Assembly (NCBI GenBank): GCA_964583825.1
Contig: CAZOXM010000012.1
Location: forward strand, 1-64,000
DNA length: 64,000 nt
Origin: GCA-1730015 sp964583825
Lineage (GTDB): Bacteria > Pseudomonadota > Gammaproteobacteria > Granulosicoccales > Granulosicoccaceae
Direction of reading: 5' to 3'
Below, one piece after another: positions 36,223 to 44,502 of the stretch. Under the pieces are notes generated by a model. It had not been told where the DNA came from, did no database searches, and saw only the letters and a list, made by a program, of their open reading frames with translations. Position 1 is the stretch's first letter; each line of letters opens with the position of its first letter. The position numbers and the translations under genes are program-made.

Positions 36223-37017
36223 ATGCAGCTGTCGATCATTGTGTTGACCTGGAACTCAGACGCGTACATTGGGACTTGTTTGCAGTCAATCATTGAGTCG
36301 ATTCATCTGAGCCGCAACGACTATGAAATATTCGTCGTAGACAACGGTTCCACGGATCAAACCAGGGAACAACTCGCGCAATACCAGGCGAAGTACGGTG
36401 CCCTGATCACCCCTATTCTGCTGGATAGCAACCTCGGCACGACCTATCCGCGCAACCTCGCGCTGAAAAAGGCCTCCGGCAACTACATCGCCGTGATGGA
36501 TAGCGATATCGAAGTCAACCCCGATACGTTTTCAACGCTCATAGATGCCCTTGTCGCTGATGAAAAAACGGGACTGGTGGCACCGAGGCTGGTTTACGGC
36601 AGTGGTGCTTTACAAAAGTCGACCGATCAGTTCCCGACGCTGCTTCGCAAGGCACATCGCTATTTGTTGCTCAAGCACCTGGAGTCACGCGAAAGTCGAG
36701 CCCCCGCACAACAGGAGTCCGTGCCGGTCGACTATGCGATCTCTGCATTCTGGCTGTTCCGACAATCGCTGCCCGCCGAGATCGGATATCTCGATGAGAA
36801 GTTTTTTTATGCGCCTGAAGATGTGGATTTCTGCCTCAGGGTTTGGAAAAGCGGGCGTCATGTGCGCTACGTTCCCGCATCCTATGCCATCCACTACGCG
36901 CAGGAGATCTCCCGCGGACTGGTATTCAACAAGGCCACAGCCGAGCATTTGCGCGGATTGCTGTACTACTTTGCCAAGCACCGATACCTGATCAGGAAAC
37001 CAAAATTTAATACCTGA
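36223..37017 (+). CDS. family 2 glycosyltransferase
   Basis: A GT2 (GT-A fold) transferase of 264 residues. LSIIVLTWNSDAYI starts the fold, NGSTDQTREQL contains the nucleotide-binding Asp region, VMDSDIEV is the DxD motif, and PEDVDFCLRVW is the ED acceptor motif of rhamnosyl- and hexosyl-type transferases. No transmembrane segment is seen, so it is cytoplasmic or peripheral and uses an NDP-sugar donor. It is divergent from the repeat-bearing esterase gene (88 bp) and is followed by a third SASA esterase gene; this grouping suggests a surface-glycan locus. Confidence 0.9.
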   Translation: MQLSIIVLTWNSDAYIGTCLQSIIESIHLSRNDYEIFVVDNGSTDQTREQLAQYQAKYGALITPILLDSNLGTTYPRNLALKKASGNYIAVMDSDIEVNPDTFSTLIDALVADEKTGLVAPRLVYGSGALQKSTDQFPTLLRKAHRYLLLKHLESRESRAPAQQESVPVDYAISAFWLFRQSLPAEIGYLDEKFFYAPEDVDFCLRVWKSGRHVRYVPASYAIHYAQEISRGLVFNKATAEHLRGLLYYFAKHRYLIRKPKFNT

Positions 37018-37196
37018 CGTTCGACGCCATGCGCCGCTAATCGCACGCAGCACGACACCCGGTGAGCCCGGACCCGTAAGCGGCCACACCACAAGCAACC
37101 AATTATAAAATATTGCAACCTTCGCTAAGAGCACGCAGAAAAACGCGCCAACCAGGTGGATAATTTTCGACTTTTCTCCCGACGGGAATCAGGAAG

Positions 37197-38102
37197 TTGT
37201 CAGATATCATCCGCCCTTTGCACAGACTCATTCTGGTCGCAGGTACCTTCAGCCTGTTGACCATGGGCTGTGTTGCAGAGAGCACAGTCACGGTCCAGCC
37301 CAACAGGGTAGCGCCAAGCCCACAGGAAACCCGGCAGGAAGCGCCGGTGGAAACGGTGCCCGCTGTTAACAACATCGCCGCAGTCCCGTCGCAGCCGCCT
37401 GCGCTTGCCGATGTCACTGATCTGATTCTGGTGACCGGCCAGTCGAACGCACTTGGTGCCGGCACCGGCTACGATTACCGCATCGATACGCCGGACAACC
37501 GGGTATTTGCCTTTACGGAAGACGGCTGGTTCATGGCTGATCTGCATCAGGTGTGGGATCAGGATTGGTTCCCGCGCACGGCACCGGGTACTGAACCTTC
37601 AAACAACTTCAGTCTTCACTTCGGCAAACGAGTCGTCGAACTGGCACCGGATCGAGTCCTCGCTTTCTTACTGGTGACTGCACCGGGCCAGCCGATCCGG
37701 CACTGGCAGGCGGATGGTCCTTTTTTCGAACAGATCAGAAATAAAGTCAGCAGTGCAATCAACCAACTACCGGCAAAGTCGTCGGTCGACGGCATTCTCT
37801 GGCATCAGGGAGAGTCTGACGGCCGCGACGACAACGCGTATGGCCAGCAGCTGTACAGCCTCATAAACAGCTTTCGCAGTGAAGCATGGTTTGGCTTTGA
37901 AAGACCCTTCATCTGCGGCGAAACCGCGGCACTGGCAGTAAACCGGCAACTGAACAGACTTAACTCGGACAACGATCCGTGGACCTCCTGTGTCGCCGGA
38001 GAAGGCTTGCCTACTCGCGGCGACGACGCTCACTTCTCGGCGGAGGCCCTGCGCACCATCGGACAGCGATACGCCGATCGATACGTCGACATGACACGTT
38101 AA
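37197..38102 (+). CDS. SASA/SGNH-family esterase, predicted lipoprotein (paralog 3)
   Basis: Third paralog, 301 residues: lipobox LTMGC (Cys25), a Pro/Gln-rich linker (about 35-70), then LVTGQSNALG with Ser83, GILWHQGESDG, and the C-terminal DDAHFSAEALRTIGQRYADRY that would supply the catalytic Asp and His. The start is a TTG with AGGAAG unusually close upstream, so the exact start is uncertain. It lies 179 bp after the GT2 gene on the same strand and is convergent with the aminotransferase gene. Confidence 0.85.
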   Translation: MSDIIRPLHRLILVAGTFSLLTMGCVAESTVTVQPNRVAPSPQETRQEAPVETVPAVNNIAAVPSQPPALADVTDLILVTGQSNALGAGTGYDYRIDTPDNRVFAFTEDGWFMADLHQVWDQDWFPRTAPGTEPSNNFSLHFGKRVVELAPDRVLAFLLVTAPGQPIRHWQADGPFFEQIRNKVSSAINQLPAKSSVDGILWHQGESDGRDDNAYGQQLYSLINSFRSEAWFGFERPFICGETAALAVNRQLNRLNSDNDPWTSCVAGEGLPTRGDDAHFSAEALRTIGQRYADRYVDMTR

Positions 38103-38121
38103 CAGCCCGTATCAATACGCC

Positions 38122-39510
38122 TCAGCTCAGTTCGATCCGCCCGTTGCAGAAATCATCGTACGTCTGATCGAGACTGCGTCTTACGATGCCAAACAACTCG
38201 TCAATTTCACTTTCGCTGATCACCAGCGGTGGTGACAGGATCATCGCATCATCAACGGCCCGCATCACCAGCCCGTTATGCAGACTGTGCTCCCGACAAA
38301 CAGTAGCCACGACACCCCCTTTGCTGAAAGGCAGATGACTGGGCTTGTCCGGCACCAGCTGAATTGCACCCAATAATCCGATGCCACGCACCTGCCCGAC
38401 CAGCGGATGATCTGACAGGGCCGCCAGCTTTTTCTGGAAATACGGCGCGATTTTCTCGCCCGCCACTTCCACCACGCGCTCGCGTTGCATCAGTTCGATA
38501 TTGGCCAGTGCGGCAGCCGCACAGGCCGGGTGGCCAGAGTAGGTATAGCCGTGATTAAACTCCCCGCCAGCCTCCAGTCCCTCAGCGACTTTGTCGCTGA
38601 CGATAACTCCGCCAATAGGCAGATAGCCGGAGGACAGGCCTTTGGCGACCGCCATTAAATCAGCCTCGATAGCGAGAGTATCCGAACCGAACCACTGACC
38701 GGTTCGTCCGAAACCGCAGATCACCTCATCGGCCACCAGTAATATATCGTGTGCCCGACAGATTCTTTGGATCTCGGGCCAATAAGTCTCCGGCGGTACG
38801 ATGACGCCGCCGGCGCCCTGCACCGGTTCGCCGATAAAGGCCGCAATCCGGTCGGCTCCAATCTCTTCAATACGTTGCTCAAGCGCCTGTGCCGCACGCA
38901 GACCGAATGCCTCCGGTGTCTCGTCCGCGCCATTAACAAACCAGTGCGGCTGCATGATGTGTTCAATATCGGCAATCGGCAGACCGCCCTGCGCGTGCAT
39001 CGGCTTCATTCCACCGAGGCTGGCACCGGCCATGGTACTGCCGTGGTAAGCGTTTTCCCGGCTGATAATGACTTTCTTCGACGGCTTGCCGACAGCGGCC
39101 CAGTAGTGGCGCACCATGCGAACGACAGTGTCATTGGCCTCTGATCCGGAGCTGCAGAAAAACACACGGTTAAATTGCCCGGGGGTGATTTCGGCGATTC
39201 TTGCCGCCAGTTCAATCACTGGAGGGTGAGAAGTTTGAAAGAAGCTATTGTAGTAAGGCAACTGCTCCATCTGCCGGTAGACCGCGTCGAGGATCTCGCG
39301 GCGCCCGTAACCTATGTTGACGCACCACAGTCCGGCCATACCATCGAGAAACCGGTTGTCGTCGGTATCCCAGAGGTAGATACCTTCCGCTCGCCTGATG
39401 ACCCGGGTGCCTTTTTTATTCAGCGCAGCGGTATCGGTGAATGGATGCAAATGATGTTGTGCGTCCAGCAACTGCAGCTGATCAGTTGAAGCGTTATGTA
39501 AACTACCCAT
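38122..39510 (-). CDS. class III aminotransferase (putrescine/omega-amino acid-pyruvate type)
   Basis: A PLP-dependent class III aminotransferase. The PLP Lys is in VAKGLSSGYLPIG, with SGSEANDTVVRMVRHYW, ADEVICGFGRTGQWFG and the substrate-side GYTYSGHPACAAAAL. It most resembles the putrescine- or spermidine-pyruvate (SpuC/PuuC-type) and omega-amino acid-pyruvate group. The ATG at 39510 is preferred; one at 39561 adds 17 residues. It stands alone on the minus strand, 80 bp after pqiC. Confidence 0.9.
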   Translation of the reverse strand: MGSLHNASTDQLQLLDAQHHLHPFTDTAALNKKGTRVIRRAEGIYLWDTDDNRFLDGMAGLWCVNIGYGRREILDAVYRQMEQLPYYNSFFQTSHPPVIELAARIAEITPGQFNRVFFCSSGSEANDTVVRMVRHYWAAVGKPSKKVIISRENAYHGSTMAGASLGGMKPMHAQGGLPIADIEHIMQPHWFVNGADETPEAFGLRAAQALEQRIEEIGADRIAAFIGEPVQGAGGVIVPPETYWPEIQRICRAHDILLVADEVICGFGRTGQWFGSDTLAIEADLMAVAKGLSSGYLPIGGVIVSDKVAEGLEAGGEFNHGYTYSGHPACAAAALANIELMQRERVVEVAGEKIAPYFQKKLAALSDHPLVGQVRGIGLLGAIQLVPDKPSHLPFSKGGVVATVCREHSLHNGLVMRAVDDAMILSPPLVISESEIDELFGIVRRSLDQTYDDFCNGRIELS

Positions 39511-39590
39511 TGCGGAAGCCTGTGTATTTTGCCTGTTCGCTATGTTAGCTCGGATGCACACCCATTGCCGATCATTTCGCGCTGTTATTT

Positions 39591-40214
39591 CTACTGATTT
39601 TTACTCTGTGCGAACTCCACTTTGGCAAGCGTATCGGCAATATCGTCCGATAACCTGCCAACCACGCGGCTGTAAGCAGCCACCAGTGGCGAATACCCAT
39701 CGGCAGACACTTCTTCGGTGTAATCGACAATACGAGTGGTAATCAGTTTCGCCGGCTTGTCGCCGTTGAGAATCTGCCAACGCACCTGCAGCTGAACCTG
39801 CTCTGCCGGACTGCCAGTCATTTGCAGCACATCAATACGGACCTGATAGTCTACCCGGTTGCCAAGCCACGGGTAGGCATACAGCTTATTCAGATCCGTT
39901 CGGGCCGAGAGATTGGTTATTACCACACGTGAGATATTCTCAATCAGCGGTTCGCTCCAGCGGTGATACTCGGCCACGTCCAGCTGATTGTTATCAAGCG
40001 GTGTGACAATGTTGGGGCGATTAACTGTCTCCGGTATCGTGATCGGCCCGATACCCAGTGCAATATCTCTGACAATCGACAGCTCCCCTGCCTGAGCGGC
40101 TGCATCGCGCTCCGGTGTCAGTACGTAGTAATCCGGCAGGGGCGTATTGATACAGCCGGACAAAGCCATCAATACGGGCAGCCAGACGATACGTTTGAAA
40201 GTTTTCAGTGTCAT
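39591..40214 (-). CDS. pqiC: PqiC-family outer-membrane lipoprotein
   Basis: ABC-type auxiliary lipoprotein (DUF330/PqiC), 207 residues. Lipobox LSGC (Cys21) after a short signal; the mature part has the family's PLPDYYVLTPE segment and YHRWSEPLIENISRV. PqiC forms a ring at the outer membrane through which the PqiB tunnel reaches. Its ATG overlaps the pqiB stop (ATGA). Last gene of the pqiA-pqiA-pqiB-pqiC operon. Confidence 0.88.
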   Translation of the reverse strand: MTLKTFKRIVWLPVLMALSGCINTPLPDYYVLTPERDAAAQAGELSIVRDIALGIGPITIPETVNRPNIVTPLDNNQLDVAEYHRWSEPLIENISRVVITNLSARTDLNKLYAYPWLGNRVDYQVRIDVLQMTGSPAEQVQLQVRWQILNGDKPAKLITTRIVDYTEEVSADGYSPLVAAYSRVVGRLSDDIADTLAKVEFAQSKNQ

Positions 40215-41932
40215 TTTCCGAACAGGAAGATCTCAGGTTTTTTCTCAACGGACTCTGACACAGCAAGCACTGCCCTTGAGGCAGCCTGCACATCTCTGAG
40301 CGTATTAAGCAGGTTGTAGTACAGCGGGGAATCCGGTGCGATCCCTTCCATGGAGTCTCCCGCCGCAGAGACGAAACGTTGCAGCTGAGACGACAAACTA
40401 TTCAATTCACTGACCGCCGCACCCGCCAGGCGCGCGTATTGACCAATCGCTTTATCTGCCGAGTCAATGGTGCCGCTTAACTGACCGGCAAGCCCGGCCT
40501 GCTCGAACTGCGTGAGCAGTTGCTCTGCACGATTGACCGTGTTGTTGGCACTGACCAGCAACTCTTCCAGCGGCAGGGCATTCAGCATCGCCAGCACTTC
40601 GGTGACACCTTCCGTCACCTGCTCAAGATCCGAAGGCACACTCGGGATGATGGTCACGTCCTGTTCATTCTTCAGCACAGATCCCGCTACCCCGTCTTCG
40701 TACAGATCAAGTGAAACGAACAACTGACCGGTCAGCAGATTGCCGGTCTGCAGCTTGGCGCGCAAACCGGCCAGGATGCTGCGTTCTATCATCCGGGTGT
40801 GCGCCTCATCACCCTGTCGCGCACCGAGCACCCGTTCCGGCTGCAGTTCGATATGCACCGGCACTTTAACGAACTCGGATGTTTCATCATAAGTAAGGTC
40901 GATGTCGGTGACGCGACCGATTTGCAAACCACGAAATTCAACCGGAGCACCTCTGGATAAGCCACGCACAGACCCTGGAAAGTAAATTACATACCTCAGC
41001 TTGCCAGCACTGACGCCCCTTATCATTTCCTCGGTCGCACTTTCACGGCTCTCGTGCAGGGTAAACACATGACCGTCTGCAACCGGACGGGGGAATTCAT
41101 ATTCCTGAATAATATCGAAGGCGACCCCTCCCTGAGCCAGGCCCTCAAGTGACGGCGTACGAACTTTAAAACCGGCAGAATTAACCGACAGATTGACGCC
41201 GCTGACGTTCCAGAATTTGGTCGTGTTGCGGATAATTTCGTGGTGCGGATCATCGACAAAAACGGTGAATTCAACACCTTCATAATTGTCGAGGAATCGT
41301 TGTGCTTCGATCTGACCGACCTTTACCTGCCGGTAGTAAACCGGTGACCCCACGCTGACATAGCCCGCTTCCCGCGCCTGCAACTTCAGCCGCAAGCCCG
41401 GCGCGTCTTCATCCGTGAGCGGCGGCTGTTCGAGTCCGACAAACGATGACTGAAAGCTGTCATCGAGTATTGAGTTCACCTGAATGTAGGCACCTGACAG
41501 TAGTGTATTCAGCCCTGAAACACCACTGGTGCCCACTCTCGGCCTGACTACCCAGAACCGCGCATGCTTATTCAGATATCGCCGCGCATCGACCGTCATT
41601 CGCGCCTTGACTACCACCGATTCAAGATCTTCGCTCAACAGTATGTTATCGACAATACCGATATTCACATCGCGATACCGGATGGGCGTCTTACCGGCGA
41701 TGAGACCTTCTGCGGTGGCGAACTCTATCGAAATCTCCGGTCCCTGCGACCGATAGAAAGAAATCGCCAGGTAGATACCGATAATCGCAGCGAGCAACGG
41801 TGCCAGCCAGAACGCAGAAATCCGATGCTGACGCTGCGGTTTATCGATCGACGGCATCGCCGCCTCGAACTCATAGCTTCTGCGGTGCGCGTTTTGGCTC
41901 TTATAGCGCGGTCGTCTGAATCGCTCTTCCAT
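40211..41932 (-). CDS. pqiB: PqiB, MCE-domain periplasm-spanning lipid transport protein
   Basis: A 573-residue MCE protein. One N-terminal transmembrane helix (FWLAPLLAAIIGIYLAISF, about 41-59), three MCE domains recognisable by their repeated GxxPVxYRxxxVG motifs (about 82-100, 199-222 and 326-345), and a C-terminal coiled coil. PqiB forms a hexameric needle carrying lipids between membranes. It starts 2 bp after the second pqiA gene and overlaps pqiC. Confidence 0.93.
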   Translation of the reverse strand: MEERFRRPRYKSQNAHRRSYEFEAAMPSIDKPQRQHRISAFWLAPLLAAIIGIYLAISFYRSQGPEISIEFATAEGLIAGKTPIRYRDVNIGIVDNILLSEDLESVVVKARMTVDARRYLNKHARFWVVRPRVGTSGVSGLNTLLSGAYIQVNSILDDSFQSSFVGLEQPPLTDEDAPGLRLKLQAREAGYVSVGSPVYYRQVKVGQIEAQRFLDNYEGVEFTVFVDDPHHEIIRNTTKFWNVSGVNLSVNSAGFKVRTPSLEGLAQGGVAFDIIQEYEFPRPVADGHVFTLHESRESATEEMIRGVSAGKLRYVIYFPGSVRGLSRGAPVEFRGLQIGRVTDIDLTYDETSEFVKVPVHIELQPERVLGARQGDEAHTRMIERSILAGLRAKLQTGNLLTGQLFVSLDLYEDGVAGSVLKNEQDVTIIPSVPSDLEQVTEGVTEVLAMLNALPLEELLVSANNTVNRAEQLLTQFEQAGLAGQLSGTIDSADKAIGQYARLAGAAVSELNSLSSQLQRFVSAAGDSMEGIAPDSPLYYNLLNTLRDVQAASRAVLAVSESVEKKPEIFLFGK

Positions 41933-41934
41933 CG

Positions 41935-42540
41935 CTAATCCCAGATCAGCCTCGGGTCGAGTGCAAGTGCCGCCAGCATTGTGAAAATCACCGATGCACC
42001 AAAAGCGGTGGCACCGAGACCCGGCTCAATGAGGGCCACTGATCGGATCTGTACCAGCGCGGCGAGAATGGCGACGACAAACACATCGATCATGGACCAC
42101 CGACCGATGAACTCCGTCAGCCTGAACAGTCGTGTTCGTTCAACCCGACTGTGTGCAAACCGGCGTTGAATTGACACCAGCAAATACGCGACAGCAACAA
42201 ACTTCAGAATCGGCACCACCACACTAGCCACAAATACCACCAGCGCAACCGGATACGATTCAAGCTCCAGCAACACCAGAATGCCACCGACAATCGTATT
42301 CGGTTGTGAATCCCCGAACACTGTCGTATGCATAATCGGATAAAGATTTGCCGGAATATAGGCTATGACACCGGCAAGCAACCATGCCCACGAGCGCTGC
42401 AGGCTCATTGGCTTACGGGAATGCAGACGTGCAAAACACAGCTGGCATCGAGGCGGTTTAACCGTTGCATGCAGTAGCGCACGGGTGATCGTGCCGCACG
42501 CGGGACAGGCTACCAGTCCACACTCGGCCGCTGTTTTCAT
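41935..42540 (-). CDS. pqiA: PqiA-like inner-membrane protein (second half)
   Basis: A paraquat-inducible protein A domain, 201 residues from the ATG at 42540 (which overlaps the previous stop as ATGA). An N-terminal zinc-ribbon-like Cys set (CGLVACPACG, PPRCQLC), then four transmembrane helices starting with AWLLAGVIAYIPANLYP. In E. coli PqiA is one protein with two such domains; here they are separate genes, of which this is the downstream one. It probably anchors the PqiB complex in the inner membrane. Confidence 0.88.
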   Translation of the reverse strand: MKTAAECGLVACPACGTITRALLHATVKPPRCQLCFARLHSRKPMSLQRSWAWLLAGVIAYIPANLYPIMHTTVFGDSQPNTIVGGILVLLELESYPVALVVFVASVVVPILKFVAVAYLLVSIQRRFAHSRVERTRLFRLTEFIGRWSMIDVFVVAILAALVQIRSVALIEPGLGATAFGASVIFTMLAALALDPRLIWD

Positions 42541-43259
42541 CGGTGCAATCCACCGTTGTCGTTTGTATTTCCGGCACCTCGGGAATGACTGAGAAACTCC
42601 CACAGTGTGTGAGAGTCCACCATCTGAGCCGCCAGGGCAGATAACAGGTTCAGCAAGGCGAATGCCCAGAATGACAGTCCGAGTTCAATATTCGCCATAG
42701 AAGCCAGTTTCACCAGTGCGACCACAGCGCCGAGCAGATAGATTTCCATCATGCTCCAGGGCGAGAGCGTTACAATCCCGCGGAAGACGACCTCCAGTCC
42801 GGGGAGCCTCCTGGCAAATCGCAATGGCAGCAGAATATAAAGTAATCCAACAACACGCAGCAGCGGGATCAGCAGGATAAACCCGAAGCAAAACAAACCC
42901 AGCACCCACATGCCATTATCCGACAGTGCGAAAACCGCAGAGATAATAGAGATACTCTGCGTGTTGCCGGACACGCTGATCGCCAGAAACGGAAACGCAT
43001 TGGCCATCACAAACATAATAAGTGCGGCCATCGACACCGCCAGCGCCCGATCAATGCTGTTGGGTTTGTTACTGTAGAGAAACGCATGACAGCGCACACA
43101 CCGGGCAATCTCGCCGTAGCGGATCTGCCGCTTCTCGTGCAGCAAATCGCACTCGTGGCAGGCAACCAGTGACAGCAGCACCGTCTCGGTGTAATGACGC
43201 CTTCCCCGACTGGGAGCGGACAAGCGCTGAGATGTCATAGAATCATCACTCACCGTCAA
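42537..43259 (-). CDS. pqiA: PqiA-like inner-membrane protein (first half)
   Basis: The upstream of two PqiA-domain proteins, 240 residues. Zinc-ribbon Cys pairs (CHEC, CVRC), then four transmembrane helices (ALAVSMAALIMFVMANAFPF, GLFCFGFILLIPLLRVVGLL and onward) and the family's PWSMMEIYLLG motif. It begins the pqi operon and is 4 bp-coupled to the second half. Confidence 0.88.
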   Translation of the reverse strand: MTVSDDSMTSQRLSAPSRGRRHYTETVLLSLVACHECDLLHEKRQIRYGEIARCVRCHAFLYSNKPNSIDRALAVSMAALIMFVMANAFPFLAISVSGNTQSISIISAVFALSDNGMWVLGLFCFGFILLIPLLRVVGLLYILLPLRFARRLPGLEVVFRGIVTLSPWSMMEIYLLGAVVALVKLASMANIELGLSFWAFALLNLLSALAAQMVDSHTLWEFLSHSRGAGNTNDNGGLHR

Positions 43260-43315
43260 CAGATTACTGACACTTTTACGTCCGGCAGGGAAATTTTATT
43301 CAGGCAATCAGTACA

Positions 43316-44026
43316 CTACTCAAAATCACTGCCAATCACGGCCAATGACGGCAATCGTCGAAAAACCAGATCGGAAACCGGATGACCCAGGTTTACGCCG
43401 CGCGTCTCAAACTTCGTCGGCGGCCTCGCTTTGACTACCGACTCTGCAGACTCAACTTGTTGAAAGAATTCACAATCGTGCATCACCGCTTCTATGTGTT
43501 CGGCGTATGGCGGCCAGTCAGTCGCGGTGTGGAAAACCCCTCCGTCTGCCAAGACTCTATTCATTAATACGGTGAACTCGGCATTGACCATGCGCCGTTT
43601 GTGGTGGCGTTTTTTTGGCCATGGATCAGGGAAAAACAGCAACAGCCTTTCAATCGAAGCAGGTACCAGAAACCGCTCCAGCACCTCGACGGCATCGTAG
43701 CGAATCACCCGGATGTTACCGATGTCATGCGCCGCTATTTCTCCGAGTAAATGACCCACACCGGGTAGATGAACTTCGATACCGAGGAAATTTATCTGTG
43801 GGTTCTCACGCGCCATGCGCGCCAGCGACTCCCCGTTGCCAAAACCAATTTCGAGCCAGACGGGTGCAGCGCGTTCGAACAACGTTTGCGGATCTATCGG
43901 CTGGTCAGTGACATCGACCCCCACCTTTGGCCAGTAATCCTGCAGGTTATTTTGCTGACCCTGGGTAAGCCGGCCCTGACGCAATACAAACGTACGCAGG
44001 GATCGAGTGCTCAGTATTTGTTTCAT
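43316..44026 (-). CDS. trmB: tRNA (guanine-N7-)-methyltransferase
   Basis: Methylates G46 of tRNA using S-adenosylmethionine. A 236-residue TrmB with the SAM-binding LEIGFGNGESLARMA, the internal NIRVIRYDAVEVL, and the RNA-site LLFFPDPWPKKRHHKRRM that defines the family. The ATG at 44026 is clear. It stands alone, upstream of and same-strand as the pqi operon (56 bp). Confidence 0.96.
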   Translation of the reverse strand: MKQILSTRSLRTFVLRQGRLTQGQQNNLQDYWPKVGVDVTDQPIDPQTLFERAAPVWLEIGFGNGESLARMARENPQINFLGIEVHLPGVGHLLGEIAAHDIGNIRVIRYDAVEVLERFLVPASIERLLLFFPDPWPKKRHHKRRMVNAEFTVLMNRVLADGGVFHTATDWPPYAEHIEAVMHDCEFFQQVESAESVVKARPPTKFETRGVNLGHPVSDLVFRRLPSLAVIGSDFE

Positions 44027-44502
44027 CAGTTCATCAATCCGCTTGCGGCTGCGGTTTGCCCCTTTGACGATAACCTGTTGTCAAAACCATGGATCCAGTG
44101 ACCGGCATAGTGCCCGGTGGCGATTTTATCGAACTGTGCGCTTCGCTACAGGAGAACTTTCAGTCGTGCCCCTGGCCAAAGTGCATATATTCACACGGTT
44201 TCGAACACTCGGCAGCTGAATGGTCACCTTTCAGGCGCCAGGTTTTTCTTTCTGCAACATTGTTGTCATGGCTTATACACGGCATGGAAGCTATAATTTA
44301 TACATCGCATGCGGCAGCGTAAATCTCACCTGATTTCAGCCGGAGCAGTTTTTTTCTGCCCTCGCCTCAGATCTGAATCGATTTTTGCACCCTTACAATA
44401 CTTCGCGTGCCCCTGAAAGCTTCTGCTCCACTGTCGGCACGGACCACAGCTCTCAATTTACAGACTGCCAGATAACTCAAGAGGTCAAATCGTTCGCGCA
44501 CC
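44027..44502. other. non-coding stretch between trmB and the SLC13 permease gene
   Basis: 476 bp of divergent promoter region. A consensus TATAAT at 44292-44297 on the plus strand is the best -10 element seen; the nearest TTGTCA (44263-44268) is 23 bp away, too far for a normal spacer. If used, it gives a 200-nt leader before the permease gene. A short reading frame at 44089-44322 has no recognisable domain and is not called. Confidence 0.4.

Noticed and set aside
44089..44322. 77-codon plus-strand frame upstream of the SLC13 permease
   Set aside because: No known domain or ribosome-binding site; probably chance.
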